This document shows positions 8,938 to 17,389 of a stretch of 64,000 nucleotides of DNA, one piece after another. The stretch spans positions 53,337 through 117,336 of the forward strand of contig CALEDJ010000031.1 of assembly GCA_937951485.1 (NCBI GenBank), in the 5' to 3' direction. The stretch is from an uncultured bacterium (GTDB lineage Bacteria; Hydrogenedentota; Hydrogenedentia; Hydrogenedentales; CAILVY01). Within the stretch, counting starts at the first letter, position 1, and the number at the start of each line of letters is the position of its first letter. The notes under the pieces were generated by a model. That model saw only the letters and a program-made list of their open reading frames with translations. It was not told the origin of the DNA and did no database searches. A program made the position numbers and the translations under genes.

Positions 8938-11238
8938 TCAGGGATTGCGCGTCTTTTCCGTGACGATCAGGCGCAACGGGCCGGATACATTGGCCCTGTG
9001 CGGCGTAATGAGCACCCGATTGCCGGAATCTTCCGGAAGCACCCGGACGGATATCGCGGCATCACCGTCAGGTGTGACGCACCGCACGTCAATATCTCCA
9101 ACGGTTTTCGGGGTGCGCAGTTCAATGCTGTTCAGCAACACGAGGCTGTTCAAGCGCACCTTGATCCTCTGTTGGTAGTGTCCCTCGGATTCTTCCTCAA
9201 ACCGGATTTGTCCCAGACAGGACGGAGTGAATATCGGCGCGGCAAGGCTTTCGAGGCCGGGCGGCAGATGGGGCGCAATGCGCAGATGCTGGTCCGGAAT
9301 GTTGTACAGCAGCCCTTCCATCGCATACAGCACATGCCAGATGGCCATGGCGTCCGTGGGCATCTGGGCGGGGTGTGGCGCAGACATGACAATACGCCGC
9401 CAGGCGGATTCCGCATGGCGCAATCCTGCTTCCATCTCTCCGCGAAAGAGCAACAGACACGCCAATTGGAGTTCCCACAAGGGCCGGGACGGCGTCCTGG
9501 CCTGGGTGACGGCGTTCCGCAGCGTATTCAATATCCCGTCATGCAGGAAGATGTTTCCCAAGCCCAGATAATCGGCGTGCCATTGCGCCGACAGTTGCCC
9601 AGCGTAATCCAAAGCCGTTTCATCGTCGCGGGAGAGATAACAGTGCCTCTCTTTACTCCAGAAACGGCGATTAAAGTTTTCGATCGCGCGTTCGTATGCT
9701 GCATCGCGCCGCGCTGCAACATCTTCGCAATGCAGATGGCGCGCCATCAGCGCGTGCGCTTTCATGGCGACACACCACAGCCCCGCTGCATCAGCAGTGC
9801 ACAGTGATTCCGGCACATGTTCACCCGGGCGCAACCCCTGAAGCACTTCGTCCGTGGCGCGTGTCAGGATGGGGTGGAACTCCTGAAGTCGCGCCAGATT
9901 TTTCGTGAAGACGTAATTACGATACGCCGTGACCAGGCATGCCGCCAATCGTTCGGGGGTTTCATCTCCCCCACGCTCGCCCTGGAGAATCTTGATCGAT
10001 CCTGCGAGATCAGCATCCTCCAGACGTGGAAAAAACAACAGCAAGCCCAGGGACCCGTAGATTCTCGTGTCGAGTTCCTGCAGATGATTGCCTTCTGTGC
10101 TGGCGCGCAGGCAAAAGCGACCGTCGCGCGTGTAGTCCGCGTTCGCCGCAATCGCCTGGATGCTGTCCACAAGTGCGTGACGCATCCATCGAGGCAGAGT
10201 GGAATGCAGCAGGCGTTGTTGCCAATTTTCGATGGCGTGAAAGAAATAACGGACATGCCGGAGGGATTTCTGCGCCGTCTCTATTGCGTTGCGCGTTCGG
10301 GCCATATAGGCGCCCTGCGTTACGGGATCGGCTGTTTCCACGCTTGGGCAATGCCAGGTGAAGATGAAATCGGCCCTTTGCTCTTCCCGGGGTTGCATCG
10401 AATATTCGGCGATAACGGCCCCACAGCGGGGAAATGTGCCCTGTGTGTGCAGACCCCTGGAGAATATGCCCTCGGTGAGATACGTCCAGAACTGCTCGTG
10501 AGCGGACGGCGCCCGGTTGTCCCACTGCAGAAAAGAAAGGCGCAAGATTGGATCGTGCCGTATAGCCAGGCAAGCATGGTCCCCGATTTGTTCCGTTTCA
10601 CTGTCTCCCTGCAGGAAAACCAGCGCATTATACGCCGGCTCGGTCGCTTCCCCCGATTGCTCCCCTTTGTGTGAAACGTGCACCTCGGAGCGCGGCAGAT
10701 TTTTTTGAATGGGGATTGCCGCAGGGACAATTTTCATTGAAGATGTATTGCCGTGAAATGCGTTTGCACCATCCCAATTGAATACCAGCGCCGCTTCCAC
10801 CGGTTCGTCGCCGTGATTCACCAGACGGATGCTTGAAAAAAAAACCGGCAAGGCGGAGGCTTCACAGTCAAAGGGAATGACGGGTGAAAAGAGGGTCCAG
10901 AACGCCCCTAAGGGGAATGTCTCGTCATCCATTTGGAAATGCGCGGCGGGATAGACGCAGCGCCAACGCAAACGCGTGGGGGCGGAAGGCATGTTTGCAC
11001 CTGCACGATCCCAAGTGGAGCATATCACTCGAACCGCCGCGCCGCGGCTTGTTGCGACGCGCAGCGCCAGAAAAGAATCCGGCGCCCGGACGCCGGCAGC
11101 CGCGGCCGGTTTGGAAGCCGCGATGTGGATATTCTGAAAGCGCCCGTCTGCGTATATGTGGATGGAGCCGGCACCGATGCCTCCCAATCGCAACGATGCC
11201 TGTGCTCGCAACTCGTTCGGGTGCCGTTTTTTTGGCAT
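8938..11238 (-). CDS. GH116-family (DUF608) glycosidase-like protein
   Basis: A 766-residue protein without a signal peptide. The N-terminal beta domain carries the GH116 signature LRLGGIGAGSIHIYADGRFQN near residues 15-35, and the C-terminal part is an (alpha/alpha)6 barrel. The segment DGRFCLRASTEGNHLQELD then TRIYGSLGLLLFF, near residues 365-400, aligns with the nucleophile loop of GBA2-type beta-glucosidases, with the TEG Glu the likely nucleophile. The usual TYD acid/base segment before GLW is replaced by PESLCTADAAGLW, so the acid/base is uncertain. The family cleaves beta-glucosides, xylosides or glucosylceramide. The ATG at 11238 is two bases after the rimI stop. It is the last gene of the HU-tsaB-rimI run and presumably a cytoplasmic enzyme. 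Confidence 0.75.
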   Translation of the reverse strand: MPKKRHPNELRAQASLRLGGIGAGSIHIYADGRFQNIHIAASKPAAAAGVRAPDSFLALRVATSRGAAVRVICSTWDRAGANMPSAPTRLRWRCVYPAAHFQMDDETFPLGAFWTLFSPVIPFDCEASALPVFFSSIRLVNHGDEPVEAALVFNWDGANAFHGNTSSMKIVPAAIPIQKNLPRSEVHVSHKGEQSGEATEPAYNALVFLQGDSETEQIGDHACLAIRHDPILRLSFLQWDNRAPSAHEQFWTYLTEGIFSRGLHTQGTFPRCGAVIAEYSMQPREEQRADFIFTWHCPSVETADPVTQGAYMARTRNAIETAQKSLRHVRYFFHAIENWQQRLLHSTLPRWMRHALVDSIQAIAANADYTRDGRFCLRASTEGNHLQELDTRIYGSLGLLLFFPRLEDADLAGSIKILQGERGGDETPERLAACLVTAYRNYVFTKNLARLQEFHPILTRATDEVLQGLRPGEHVPESLCTADAAGLWCVAMKAHALMARHLHCEDVAARRDAAYERAIENFNRRFWSKERHCYLSRDDETALDYAGQLSAQWHADYLGLGNIFLHDGILNTLRNAVTQARTPSRPLWELQLACLLLFRGEMEAGLRHAESAWRRIVMSAPHPAQMPTDAMAIWHVLYAMEGLLYNIPDQHLRIAPHLPPGLESLAAPIFTPSCLGQIRFEEESEGHYQQRIKVRLNSLVLLNSIELRTPKTVGDIDVRCVTPDGDAAISVRVLPEDSGNRVLITPHRANVSGPLRLIVTEKTRNP

Positions 11239-11240
11239 AG

Positions 11241-11741
11241 TCACCCGTTTGTTTCCTCGCCTTGTACGCCGTGATGGTCCTTTTCCCGCAGCCATTTTTC
11301 CATGACGACAGCATTCTCCGGTAAGCGCGAATAATAACCGCGCCGCACGCCGATGGCGGAAAAACCCAGGCGTTCGTACAGCGTGCGCGCGGCGGCATTG
11401 CTTTCGCGCACCTCCAGTCGCATGACCGTGGCATTGATGCGCACCGCTTCTCGCAGCAAGTGTAACATGATGTGCGTTCCAAAACCCCGTCGGCGAAATG
11501 GCGACGCCACGGTAAGTTTGGTGATATGCGCCTCATCCGCCTGGAGCCAGAATCCCCCGTAACCGATTACTTCAGTATCCAGCATCGCCACGTGGAAATG
11601 TGAAGCCGGATTCACCACCTCCTGATTAAACATGCCCGGCGTCCAGGGATCCGGATAGGAATCGTTTTCAATAATGATCAAATAAGGCAGGTGCGCAGAT
11701 GTGAACCGCACGAAATGCAGCGATGGCTCAGGAAAACTCAT
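11241..11741 (-). CDS. rimI: RimI-type GNAT N-acetyltransferase
   Basis: A 166-residue GNAT acetyltransferase. The acetyl-CoA pyrophosphate loop is SPFRRRGFGTHIMLHLL (Q/RxxGxG/A-type) near residues 80-96. The C-terminal part has LEVRESNAAARTLYERLGF then RRGYY, the typical RimI end. RimI acetylates the N-terminal Ala of ribosomal protein S18, though some relatives act on other N-termini. The ATG overlaps the tsaB stop by four bases (ATGA), the common tsaB-rimI arrangement, which raises confidence in both names. Length is slightly above the 148 residues of the E. coli protein because of an N-terminal extension. Confidence 0.85.
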   Translation of the reverse strand: MSFPEPSLHFVRFTSAHLPYLIIIENDSYPDPWTPGMFNQEVVNPASHFHVAMLDTEVIGYGGFWLQADEAHITKLTVASPFRRRGFGTHIMLHLLREAVRINATVMRLEVRESNAAARTLYERLGFSAIGVRRGYYSRLPENAVVMEKWLREKDHHGVQGEETNG

Positions 11742-12484
11742 GGTGCGCGCCCGCCGGGGATCGGCGCATTGCCGCGACGATTAAGCGCGTCCCGGCACAT
11801 TTCCGCCTGTGACGGCCGGATATAGACAGGGGCAACCCGGCCGGCGTCAGCGCTGATACCGGTTCCCAGTAGATACAACGCTTCCGCGGCGACTGCAGCC
11901 GCCCTTGGTACAGAACAAAACGCGGGGGCAAACAGCGCTTCAGGAACCCGTACGAGAATCCGTTCCCGGTAGAGCGTTGCGCCATCACCAAGAAACCATA
12001 CCGGTCCTGCCAGGCCTTCCAGCAAATCCTCAACCCTCCCCACACGGTCTGGGAAAAGTTTTTCGCGCGCTCCGTGGACATAGCGATACGCCGATCCGTA
12101 CACTTCTTTCATCCGCGCGTCAAGAAGGGGACAGACGATGCCGTCCCACAGCGGCAGCAGATGAGTCATGGCGTCCAGGGTGGGCACACCGACCAGCGGC
12201 AACCCCCGCGCAAAGGCCAATCCCTTCCATGCTGCGACGCCGATGCGCAGCCCCGTAAACGAACCTGGTCCGACGGATACTGCCAAAGCGTCCACATCCG
12301 ACAGGGAATATCCGGATTCCGCGAAGACCCAGTCCACTACCCCCAAAAGCCGTTCGGCGTGCAGGCGACGGCATTCCACCACCATCTCAGCCAGCACGGC
12401 CGCATCGGTGGACCCTGTTTCCCCACGACAAAGCGCCACTGTGTTGATACTTGTGCTGGTGTCCACCGCGAGGATCATAATCAT
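11738..12484 (-). CDS. tsaB: tRNA t6A threonylcarbamoyl transfer complex subunit TsaB
   Basis: A TsaB-type ASKHA-fold protein of about 248 residues. It works with TsaD and TsaE to put the threonylcarbamoyl group on A37 of ANN-decoding tRNAs. The N-terminus LAVDTSTSINTVALCRGE and the block SVGPGSFTGLRIGVAAWKGLAFA are diagnostic. TsaB lacks the metal-binding HxxxH of TsaD, and none is seen. The start is ambiguous between ATG 12484 and ATG 12478, two codons apart; neither has a strong ribosome binding site. A longer frame to 12520 has no support. It follows the HU gene by about 75 bases and overlaps rimI by four bases. Confidence 0.9.
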   Translation of the reverse strand: MIMILAVDTSTSINTVALCRGETGSTDAAVLAEMVVECRRLHAERLLGVVDWVFAESGYSLSDVDALAVSVGPGSFTGLRIGVAAWKGLAFARGLPLVGVPTLDAMTHLLPLWDGIVCPLLDARMKEVYGSAYRYVHGAREKLFPDRVGRVEDLLEGLAGPVWFLGDGATLYRERILVRVPEALFAPAFCSVPRAAAVAAEALYLLGTGISADAGRVAPVYIRPSQAEMCRDALNRRGNAPIPGGRAP

Positions 12485-12559
12485 GGCGGCATTCCGTGTG
12501 TGGGCTTTCAATCCCTGCACTGCGCATCTGCAGGCAACGATGACCGGTCCAGGGCCCCG

Positions 12560-12913
12560 TCAGCCTTCTTGTAGAGGTTCGCAGGATTCCGGCGCCATGG
12601 CGGCGGAAGGCTGTGCGTCCCCACTTTCCAAGGAATTTCCTTTGCTCACATCTTCCTTCATCTTTTTGCCCGGGCGGAATGTCACCACGCGCCGCCTGGG
12701 TACGGGCACCTGATCGCCTGTGCGCGGATTGCGTCCGATGCGCGACGCGCGCGTCTTCACCTCAAAAACCCCGAAATCACGCAATTCCCAGCGATGCCCT
12801 TCCGCCAGGGATTCCGCGATTGTTTCAAAGGCGCCCTCAATGATTCGCGCCACATCGTTCTGCGTCATCCCCAGTCTGTTCGCCACTTTGATTACGAGTT
12901 CGCGCTTCGTCAT
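12560..12913 (-). CDS. HU/IHF-family DNA-binding protein
   Basis: A 117-residue nucleoid protein with the complete HU/IHF fold. The helical N-terminus MTKRELVIKVANRLGMTQ is followed by the dimer core (ELRDFGVFEVKTRASRIGRN) and the DNA-binding arm PRTGDQVPVPRRRVVTFRPG. After KKMKE it has an extra tail of about 27 residues (Ser/Ala/Pro/Glu-rich) that is not part of the usual 90-residue protein. ATG 12913 has GGAGG 16 bases upstream. A GTG two codons earlier (12919) has a better spacing of 10 and may be the real start. It is the first gene of the minus-strand tsaB-rimI-GH116 run. Confidence 0.92.
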   Translation of the reverse strand: MTKRELVIKVANRLGMTQNDVARIIEGAFETIAESLAEGHRWELRDFGVFEVKTRASRIGRNPRTGDQVPVPRRRVVTFRPGKKMKEDVSKGNSLESGDAQPSAAMAPESCEPLQEG

Positions 12914-13205
12914 CGTCACGGGAACGCACCCTCCTTCCTGCACACACGTATCCGGGCGCCTGAACCCGAAACAGGTTATGCGCCCTCGCAATGATTTGCA
13001 ATTATACGCAGCATCAGGCCGACATACAAGCCCTTACGGGTGCTTATCTTATCCACAGGTCTTACCGAAAAATCAAGAAAAAAATCCTCAAGGCGCGCGT
13101 TGCATTGTTACAAGCCGTTCCGTATCTTGTTGGTGTGGAAGAAGATGCGGTTGGGCGGAAACGCCGTCTGCTTCGGCAATATTCCAAGACGGGAGGATAC
13201 GGAAA

Positions 13206-14345
13206 ATGGAGATACATGGCATCGAGATGACACCGGATACTTTGCGCCGACGCATTGGCAACATGGACCAGGTTGCGGGGGTGCGTATTGTGCTGCTGGA
13301 TGAGGGGAATGAACGCCCTGCGCGGGCTGCGCTGTTCCACACGGGGTCGGGCCTTGAATTCACCGTGCTGCTGGACCGTTGTATGGATATCCCATCCGCG
13401 CGTTATCAGGGCAAGGCGATGGGCTGGCGCTCCACCGTGGGCGATGTCGCACCGGCGTATTATGAGGCGGCGGGAATTCGTTGGCTGCGAAGTTACTTTG
13501 GCGGTCTGCTTAGCACCTGCGGTCTTGGTAACGTCGGCGCGCCGGACCCTGAAAGCGTCTTCAATGGCCAGGGATTGCACGGACGCATCGGCAACACGCC
13601 CGCAAAGAATCTCAAGGTCACGCAGGAATGGCGCGATGGGGACTATATCTTGAGTGTCTCCGGAGTGATGCGGGAAACGGTGTTGTTTGGGGAAAATCTC
13701 ACCCTTACCCGCACCGTTTATACGAAAATGGGGGAAAAGCGCTTCTGGATTCAGGACGTAATCGCCAATGAGGGATTTCGGGAAGCGCCACTGATGCTGC
13801 TCTATCACTGCAATATAGGATGGCCCGCCCTCGACGAAGGGTCGGTCATCCTCGCACCCAGTCGTTTCGTTGCGCCCCGCGATGATGAGGCGCGCAACGG
13901 CGTTAAGTGCTGGAACCGCATTGATCCGCCCACCCGCGGCTATGCCGAAAAAGTGTACTACCACGATATGCAACCGGAACGAGATGGTTCGGTGACGACG
14001 GCGATTGTCAACAACCGTTTCAACAGCGGCGACGGCTTTGGCGTCTATGTGCGCTACAATAAGCGGGAACTGCCGCGATTTGTCCAGTGGAAAATGATGG
14101 GCGAACAGGACTACGTGGTTGGACTCGAACCGTGCAATTGCGGCGTGGAAGGCCGCCAGGCGGACGAAAGTCGCGGTTTGCTGCATCGGCTGGCGCCCGG
14201 CGAAAAACGCACCTTCAATCTCGAATTCGGCGCTATCAACACAAGAGAAGAATTGAAAAGTATCCGCGCGGCATGCGCCGGCGTGAAAACGAAAATCGTG
14301 GACAGTTACACCAGTTTTGTAAAGCATTCTATTGCAAAAGGATAA
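13206..14345 (+). CDS. DUF4432 family aldose-1-epimerase-like protein
   Basis: A 379-residue protein of the DUF4432 family, related to the galactose mutarotase beta-sandwich fold. Diagnostic stretches are LDRCMDIPSARYQGKAMGW, SYFGGLLSTCGL, GLHGRIGNTPAKNL and LEPCNCGVEGRQADESRG. The conserved His in GLHGRI and the Glu in GLEPCN are placed like the catalytic pair of mutarotases (inference). There is no signal peptide, so it is cytoplasmic. The frame is open far upstream through the HU region, but ATG 13206 is the start: homology begins there and GGAGG lies nine bases before it. It probably handles free sugars released by the glycosidases in the window. The real substrate is unknown. Confidence 0.85.
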   Translation: MEIHGIEMTPDTLRRRIGNMDQVAGVRIVLLDEGNERPARAALFHTGSGLEFTVLLDRCMDIPSARYQGKAMGWRSTVGDVAPAYYEAAGIRWLRSYFGGLLSTCGLGNVGAPDPESVFNGQGLHGRIGNTPAKNLKVTQEWRDGDYILSVSGVMRETVLFGENLTLTRTVYTKMGEKRFWIQDVIANEGFREAPLMLLYHCNIGWPALDEGSVILAPSRFVAPRDDEARNGVKCWNRIDPPTRGYAEKVYYHDMQPERDGSVTTAIVNNRFNSGDGFGVYVRYNKRELPRFVQWKMMGEQDYVVGLEPCNCGVEGRQADESRGLLHRLAPGEKRTFNLEFGAINTREELKSIRAACAGVKTKIVDSYTSFVKHSIAKG

Positions 14346-14539
14346 GTGTTTCCTCCAAACCATGTACGGGGAGTGGGACAGCCGATAAACGATGCCGACA
14401 ATCTGGTAAATGCGCCAAAAGTGAACATAGAAAAAATTTGCTGGACATTCATGAATCATTGTGGTAATCTATGGTGGTTTTTTGAGCAGGTACGGACCCG
14501 CTTAGGGGTTTTTCCGCTGATAAAAAAGAGGGCGAAAGG

Positions 14540-14971
14540 ATGCAACGGGGAGAAAATGTTTCCTTTTCAAGGAAGAAGCACCACCAGCGTGTCGAGAAGC
14601 GGCGCGCGGAGCGGGTGACGGTTGCCATGAAGGTGTCGCTTCAGTCGAAGAATCCGGTGAACAGAGGGAACGTGGTTGGGCCGGCTATCGTGCATGATAT
14701 CTCGCTGCTGGGGGCATGTATGACCACGCGACATGAACTGCAACCAGGGGAGGAAGTGGATATCCGTATTCCCACGGATGCCTGTCCGGTGGATTTGGGA
14801 TTGCCTGCATATCTCTCGGGCCGTGCGCTGGTGCGTCGTGTGGAAGTAGCGACAGAGAACAGCCGGCGTGTCGCCATGAGTTTCCTGCCATCCCTGGCGC
14901 AGAGCATGGAATTTGCGTTCTACATGGCCTATCTTCTTGGACTCCGTTCGGAAACAGTCACGACATATTGA
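14540..14971 (+). CDS. PilZ-domain protein
   Basis: A 143-residue protein made almost wholly of one PilZ domain. The c-di-GMP motifs are visible: RRAERVTVAMKV (RxxxR-type, residues 21-32) and VHDISLLGACMTT (DxSxxG, about 52-64). GEEVDIRIP and GRALVRRVE are the following strands. The ATG has GAGGG seven bases before it. Such stand-alone PilZ proteins act as c-di-GMP effectors for motility or exopolysaccharide. No clear target is adjacent, but an MshEN-domain protein occurs elsewhere in the window. It stands alone, convergent with the phosphodiesterase gene 15 bases downstream. Confidence 0.8.
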   Translation: MQRGENVSFSRKKHHQRVEKRRAERVTVAMKVSLQSKNPVNRGNVVGPAIVHDISLLGACMTTRHELQPGEEVDIRIPTDACPVDLGLPAYLSGRALVRRVEVATENSRRVAMSFLPSLAQSMEFAFYMAYLLGLRSETVTTY

Positions 14972-14986
14972 AGGTTCATCTGTTTC

Positions 14987-16927
14987 TCACAGCAGCGACT
15001 TGCCTTCAAATTCCTCCGGCACGCGCGCGCCGAGATATGTCAACGCCGTCACACCCAGGTCAATGAGTGAGGCGTCCTGCGCAAGTTTCTGATTTGAAAA
15101 CAGGATGCCGGGGGTGATAGCCACGTCGGAACTGGCATGTTCGCCGCTCCACTTGTCGAGATTCGGCTCGAAAATCTCTTTCGGGGCCGCCCCCGAAGCG
15201 GATGCTTTCGCGGTCTGATAGCCTTCCGCATAGCCCAATTGGATATCCGGGTTGTCAATGGCTGAGAGTCCCTTCGCGTTTACAGTGGTATACACAGCAT
15301 TTAAGACCTTGTCACCGGTCTTCGGGTTCCTGACGGCCATCAGTTTCTCCCTGAGTTCCGCCAGCAGCGCCGGGGCTTCTTCAGCAGTGACAATGCCCTG
15401 TCCTTCGCGTCCTTTCATGTTCAGGAAAATCATCCCAAGCCCCAGTCCGTAGGCCCTGGTCCGCGACCAGTCGAAATCCTGCAGGAACCGCTTGTCGGTA
15501 AAGGCAGACTGGGGGTCGCTCTGGCCTTTGATCGCAAGATAGCCGTTACGAACCAACCATGTATTCACGCTGAATCCATAGCGGAAACTGTGGAAACCAT
15601 GGTCGGACATGACCATGAGCAGGTCGTTGTCTTTCATTCGCGTCATCACCTTGCCCACGATATCGTCCATTTTGAGGTACGTGTCCTCGACAGCGCGCCC
15701 GTATTTCGCCGCCATTTCCGGCGTGTACAATGGGTGTTTGGGGTCGCGGTATGCCCAGAACATATGCGATACGCGGTCGGGCGCAGTCCAGCCCGCCAGC
15801 AACAGGTCAAAACCGCCCCGGTCCATCTCGTCCAGCGTCAGTTGCTCATTCCAGGCCATGGTGCGCCGCACATCCTCCAGAAACATGTCCTCCGTCATAT
15901 CATCTTGCTGCAGCGCCTTCGTGTCGTATGCCCAGCCGATGGTTTTGTACAGCCCATAGCGGTCCGCCAATTCCGCCGCATATTCATGGGGGTGACTGAT
16001 CGGAATCATTGGCGCACGCGGATGGTATTGCAGGCAGGTCATATACAGGCGGATGGGGGTTTCGGCTTCCACTACGTGGAAGCGACTGATCGCGCGCACG
16101 GCGTATTTCGGGGAAAGTTCAAAGGTCCATTCCAGCCATTGGGACCATTCGCCGGCGCCGAGTTCCACCTTTTGTCCCTGCACTTCAATCGTGAGGCGCC
16201 TGGCCGCACGGTCCACAGTGAATTTGACGGGCACTTCCGCGTATTGGTTTCCGGATCCGGGAATTGCAATGCCGGGCGTCATCACCGTCGCGGTGTCACC
16301 GTCAAACTTCAGCGGCAACCTGACCCCGCCGGCCATGGATTCCTGCGTTTGAAAATCCTCGGAAAAAGCGAAGTAGGTGCTTTGCGTACCGCGAATGTCC
16401 TGCACATCCAGACCGCACAACTGGCAACTGTGCTCGCCAAGGTCTTCCACGGGATACGCAAACGGCACGATCAGTGATTTCACCCGGAATCCCTGGTCGC
16501 CCGCCACTTTCCAGAAAGACTCCCCTTTGCGGTGGCTTACATATTCCAACGGATCCTTCAGCGAACCATCTGGAAGCAGGTCAGGACGTTTGGCAGCGCC
16601 GAAACCGACTCCCGGAAGATAATTCTGCGGCGTCCGCCGCAGAAAATCGAAAATGCCATGGTTCACCGGCGTCCGGCAGGTCGCGAAATTGGACCACGCA
16701 GTCGGTGATTGCGGCGGATTGCTCGATGCCAGAGGCTGAAAACTGCCCGACGCTGCCAGTTTCGACATGTTCGGCAGTTCCCCCGCCGCCATCATCTGCC
16801 CGGCAATCCCGGCGTCCACCCCATCAAAACCAAGAATGATCACCCGCCCCTTCGCTTCCGCGTCCCCAAGGTTCGAACAGACTACAAACAGTACCGACGC
16901 CAGAAGACCCATCCGGCAAACCTGCAT
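14987..16927 (-). CDS. Exported type I phosphodiesterase/nucleotide pyrophosphatase-family protein
   Basis: A 646-residue protein of the alkaline phosphatase superfamily. A signal peptide (MQVCRMGLLASVLFVVCSNLGDAEA) is followed by the metal-binding start RVIILGFDGVDAG, and SPTAWSNFATC carries the likely Thr nucleophile. TAPDRVSHMFWAYRD and MVMSDHGFHSFR hold further Asp/His metal ligands, and GEHASSDVAITPGILF is near the end. The start at 16927 is fixed by AAAGGAGAGG five bases upstream; 83 more in-frame codons upstream are non-coding. Substrates in this family range from nucleotide diesters to phospholipids and alkyl phosphates, and I cannot say which applies. A palindrome overlapping a candidate -10 lies about 60 bases before the gene. 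Confidence 0.85.
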   Translation of the reverse strand: MQVCRMGLLASVLFVVCSNLGDAEAKGRVIILGFDGVDAGIAGQMMAAGELPNMSKLAASGSFQPLASSNPPQSPTAWSNFATCRTPVNHGIFDFLRRTPQNYLPGVGFGAAKRPDLLPDGSLKDPLEYVSHRKGESFWKVAGDQGFRVKSLIVPFAYPVEDLGEHSCQLCGLDVQDIRGTQSTYFAFSEDFQTQESMAGGVRLPLKFDGDTATVMTPGIAIPGSGNQYAEVPVKFTVDRAARRLTIEVQGQKVELGAGEWSQWLEWTFELSPKYAVRAISRFHVVEAETPIRLYMTCLQYHPRAPMIPISHPHEYAAELADRYGLYKTIGWAYDTKALQQDDMTEDMFLEDVRRTMAWNEQLTLDEMDRGGFDLLLAGWTAPDRVSHMFWAYRDPKHPLYTPEMAAKYGRAVEDTYLKMDDIVGKVMTRMKDNDLLMVMSDHGFHSFRYGFSVNTWLVRNGYLAIKGQSDPQSAFTDKRFLQDFDWSRTRAYGLGLGMIFLNMKGREGQGIVTAEEAPALLAELREKLMAVRNPKTGDKVLNAVYTTVNAKGLSAIDNPDIQLGYAEGYQTAKASASGAAPKEIFEPNLDKWSGEHASSDVAITPGILFSNQKLAQDASLIDLGVTALTYLGARVPEEFEGKSLL

Positions 16928-16988
16928 GTCAACCTCTCCTTTCTTCTTTCCGCGGCGTGTTGCGCCTGGGGGGCAGAACATCGCTCTT

Positions 16989-17026
16989 AATGATAACATA
17001 TTATCATTTGTGGCAATCAATGGCAA
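16989..17026 (-). promoter_or_regulatory. Candidate promoter with palindromic operator upstream of the phosphodiesterase
   Basis: The plus strand at 16989-17008 is a perfect interrupted palindrome: AATGATAA, CATA, TTATCATT. On the minus strand TTGCCA (17026-17021) is followed after 17 bases by TAATAT (17003-16998), so a plausible -10 sits inside the palindrome. A repressor bound there would block the phosphodiesterase gene that starts at 16927. The rest of 16928-17389 holds a GTCATTGCGAG-type repeat and no gene. Confidence 0.45.
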
Positions 17027-17232
17027 TGCGACGAAAACGTTTCCGGTTGCCAAGAGGATAACAGGACCATGGGAACATGCCAGGGAAACGACGGGAAATG
17101 CGTCTTTTGGGGAACAATACGCAAAGATTCGGGTGGCCAAAAGGAGATTTGAATCACCGGACAGGATACCGCACAATGGGACATGGAAATATGTGAGACT
17201 TCAGCCGACAGAAGTAATCACCATGTGTAACT

Positions 17233-17294
17233 CCGTGATTGCGAGTCCCCCACCGCCTTCAGCGGCGTAGTGCGCCGCACCGCCCGCAATGACG
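17233..17294. repeat. GTCATTGCGAG-type dispersed element, copy B
   Basis: A 62-base intergenic element from CCGTGATTGCGAG (17233) to CCGCAATGACG (17294), with inverted ends and a GC-rich middle that can fold on itself. It belongs to the same family as the element at 8631-8794 and lies between the divergent phosphodiesterase and sulfatase genes. Confidence 0.7.
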
Positions 17295-17389
17295 AAAAGA
17301 AAGTATCATTTGTATGGATTCCAAAGATTACGCAAGTCGGCCGAAATGCTACAGAAATAAGGAAAAACCAACAGCAAAGGCCCCTTATC

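Noticed and set aside
12720..13205. A 162-codon N-terminal extension of the DUF4432 gene
   Set aside because: It is antisense to the HU gene and lacks homology; ATG 13206 has a good ribosome binding site.
13062..14459. A 465-codon minus-strand open frame
   Set aside because: Antisense to the DUF4432 gene and its flanks, with no recognisable domain or ribosome binding site.
16928..17176. An 83-codon N-terminal extension of the phosphodiesterase
   Set aside because: ATG 16927 follows AAAGGAGAGG directly and begins a signal peptide; the extension covers the operator region.
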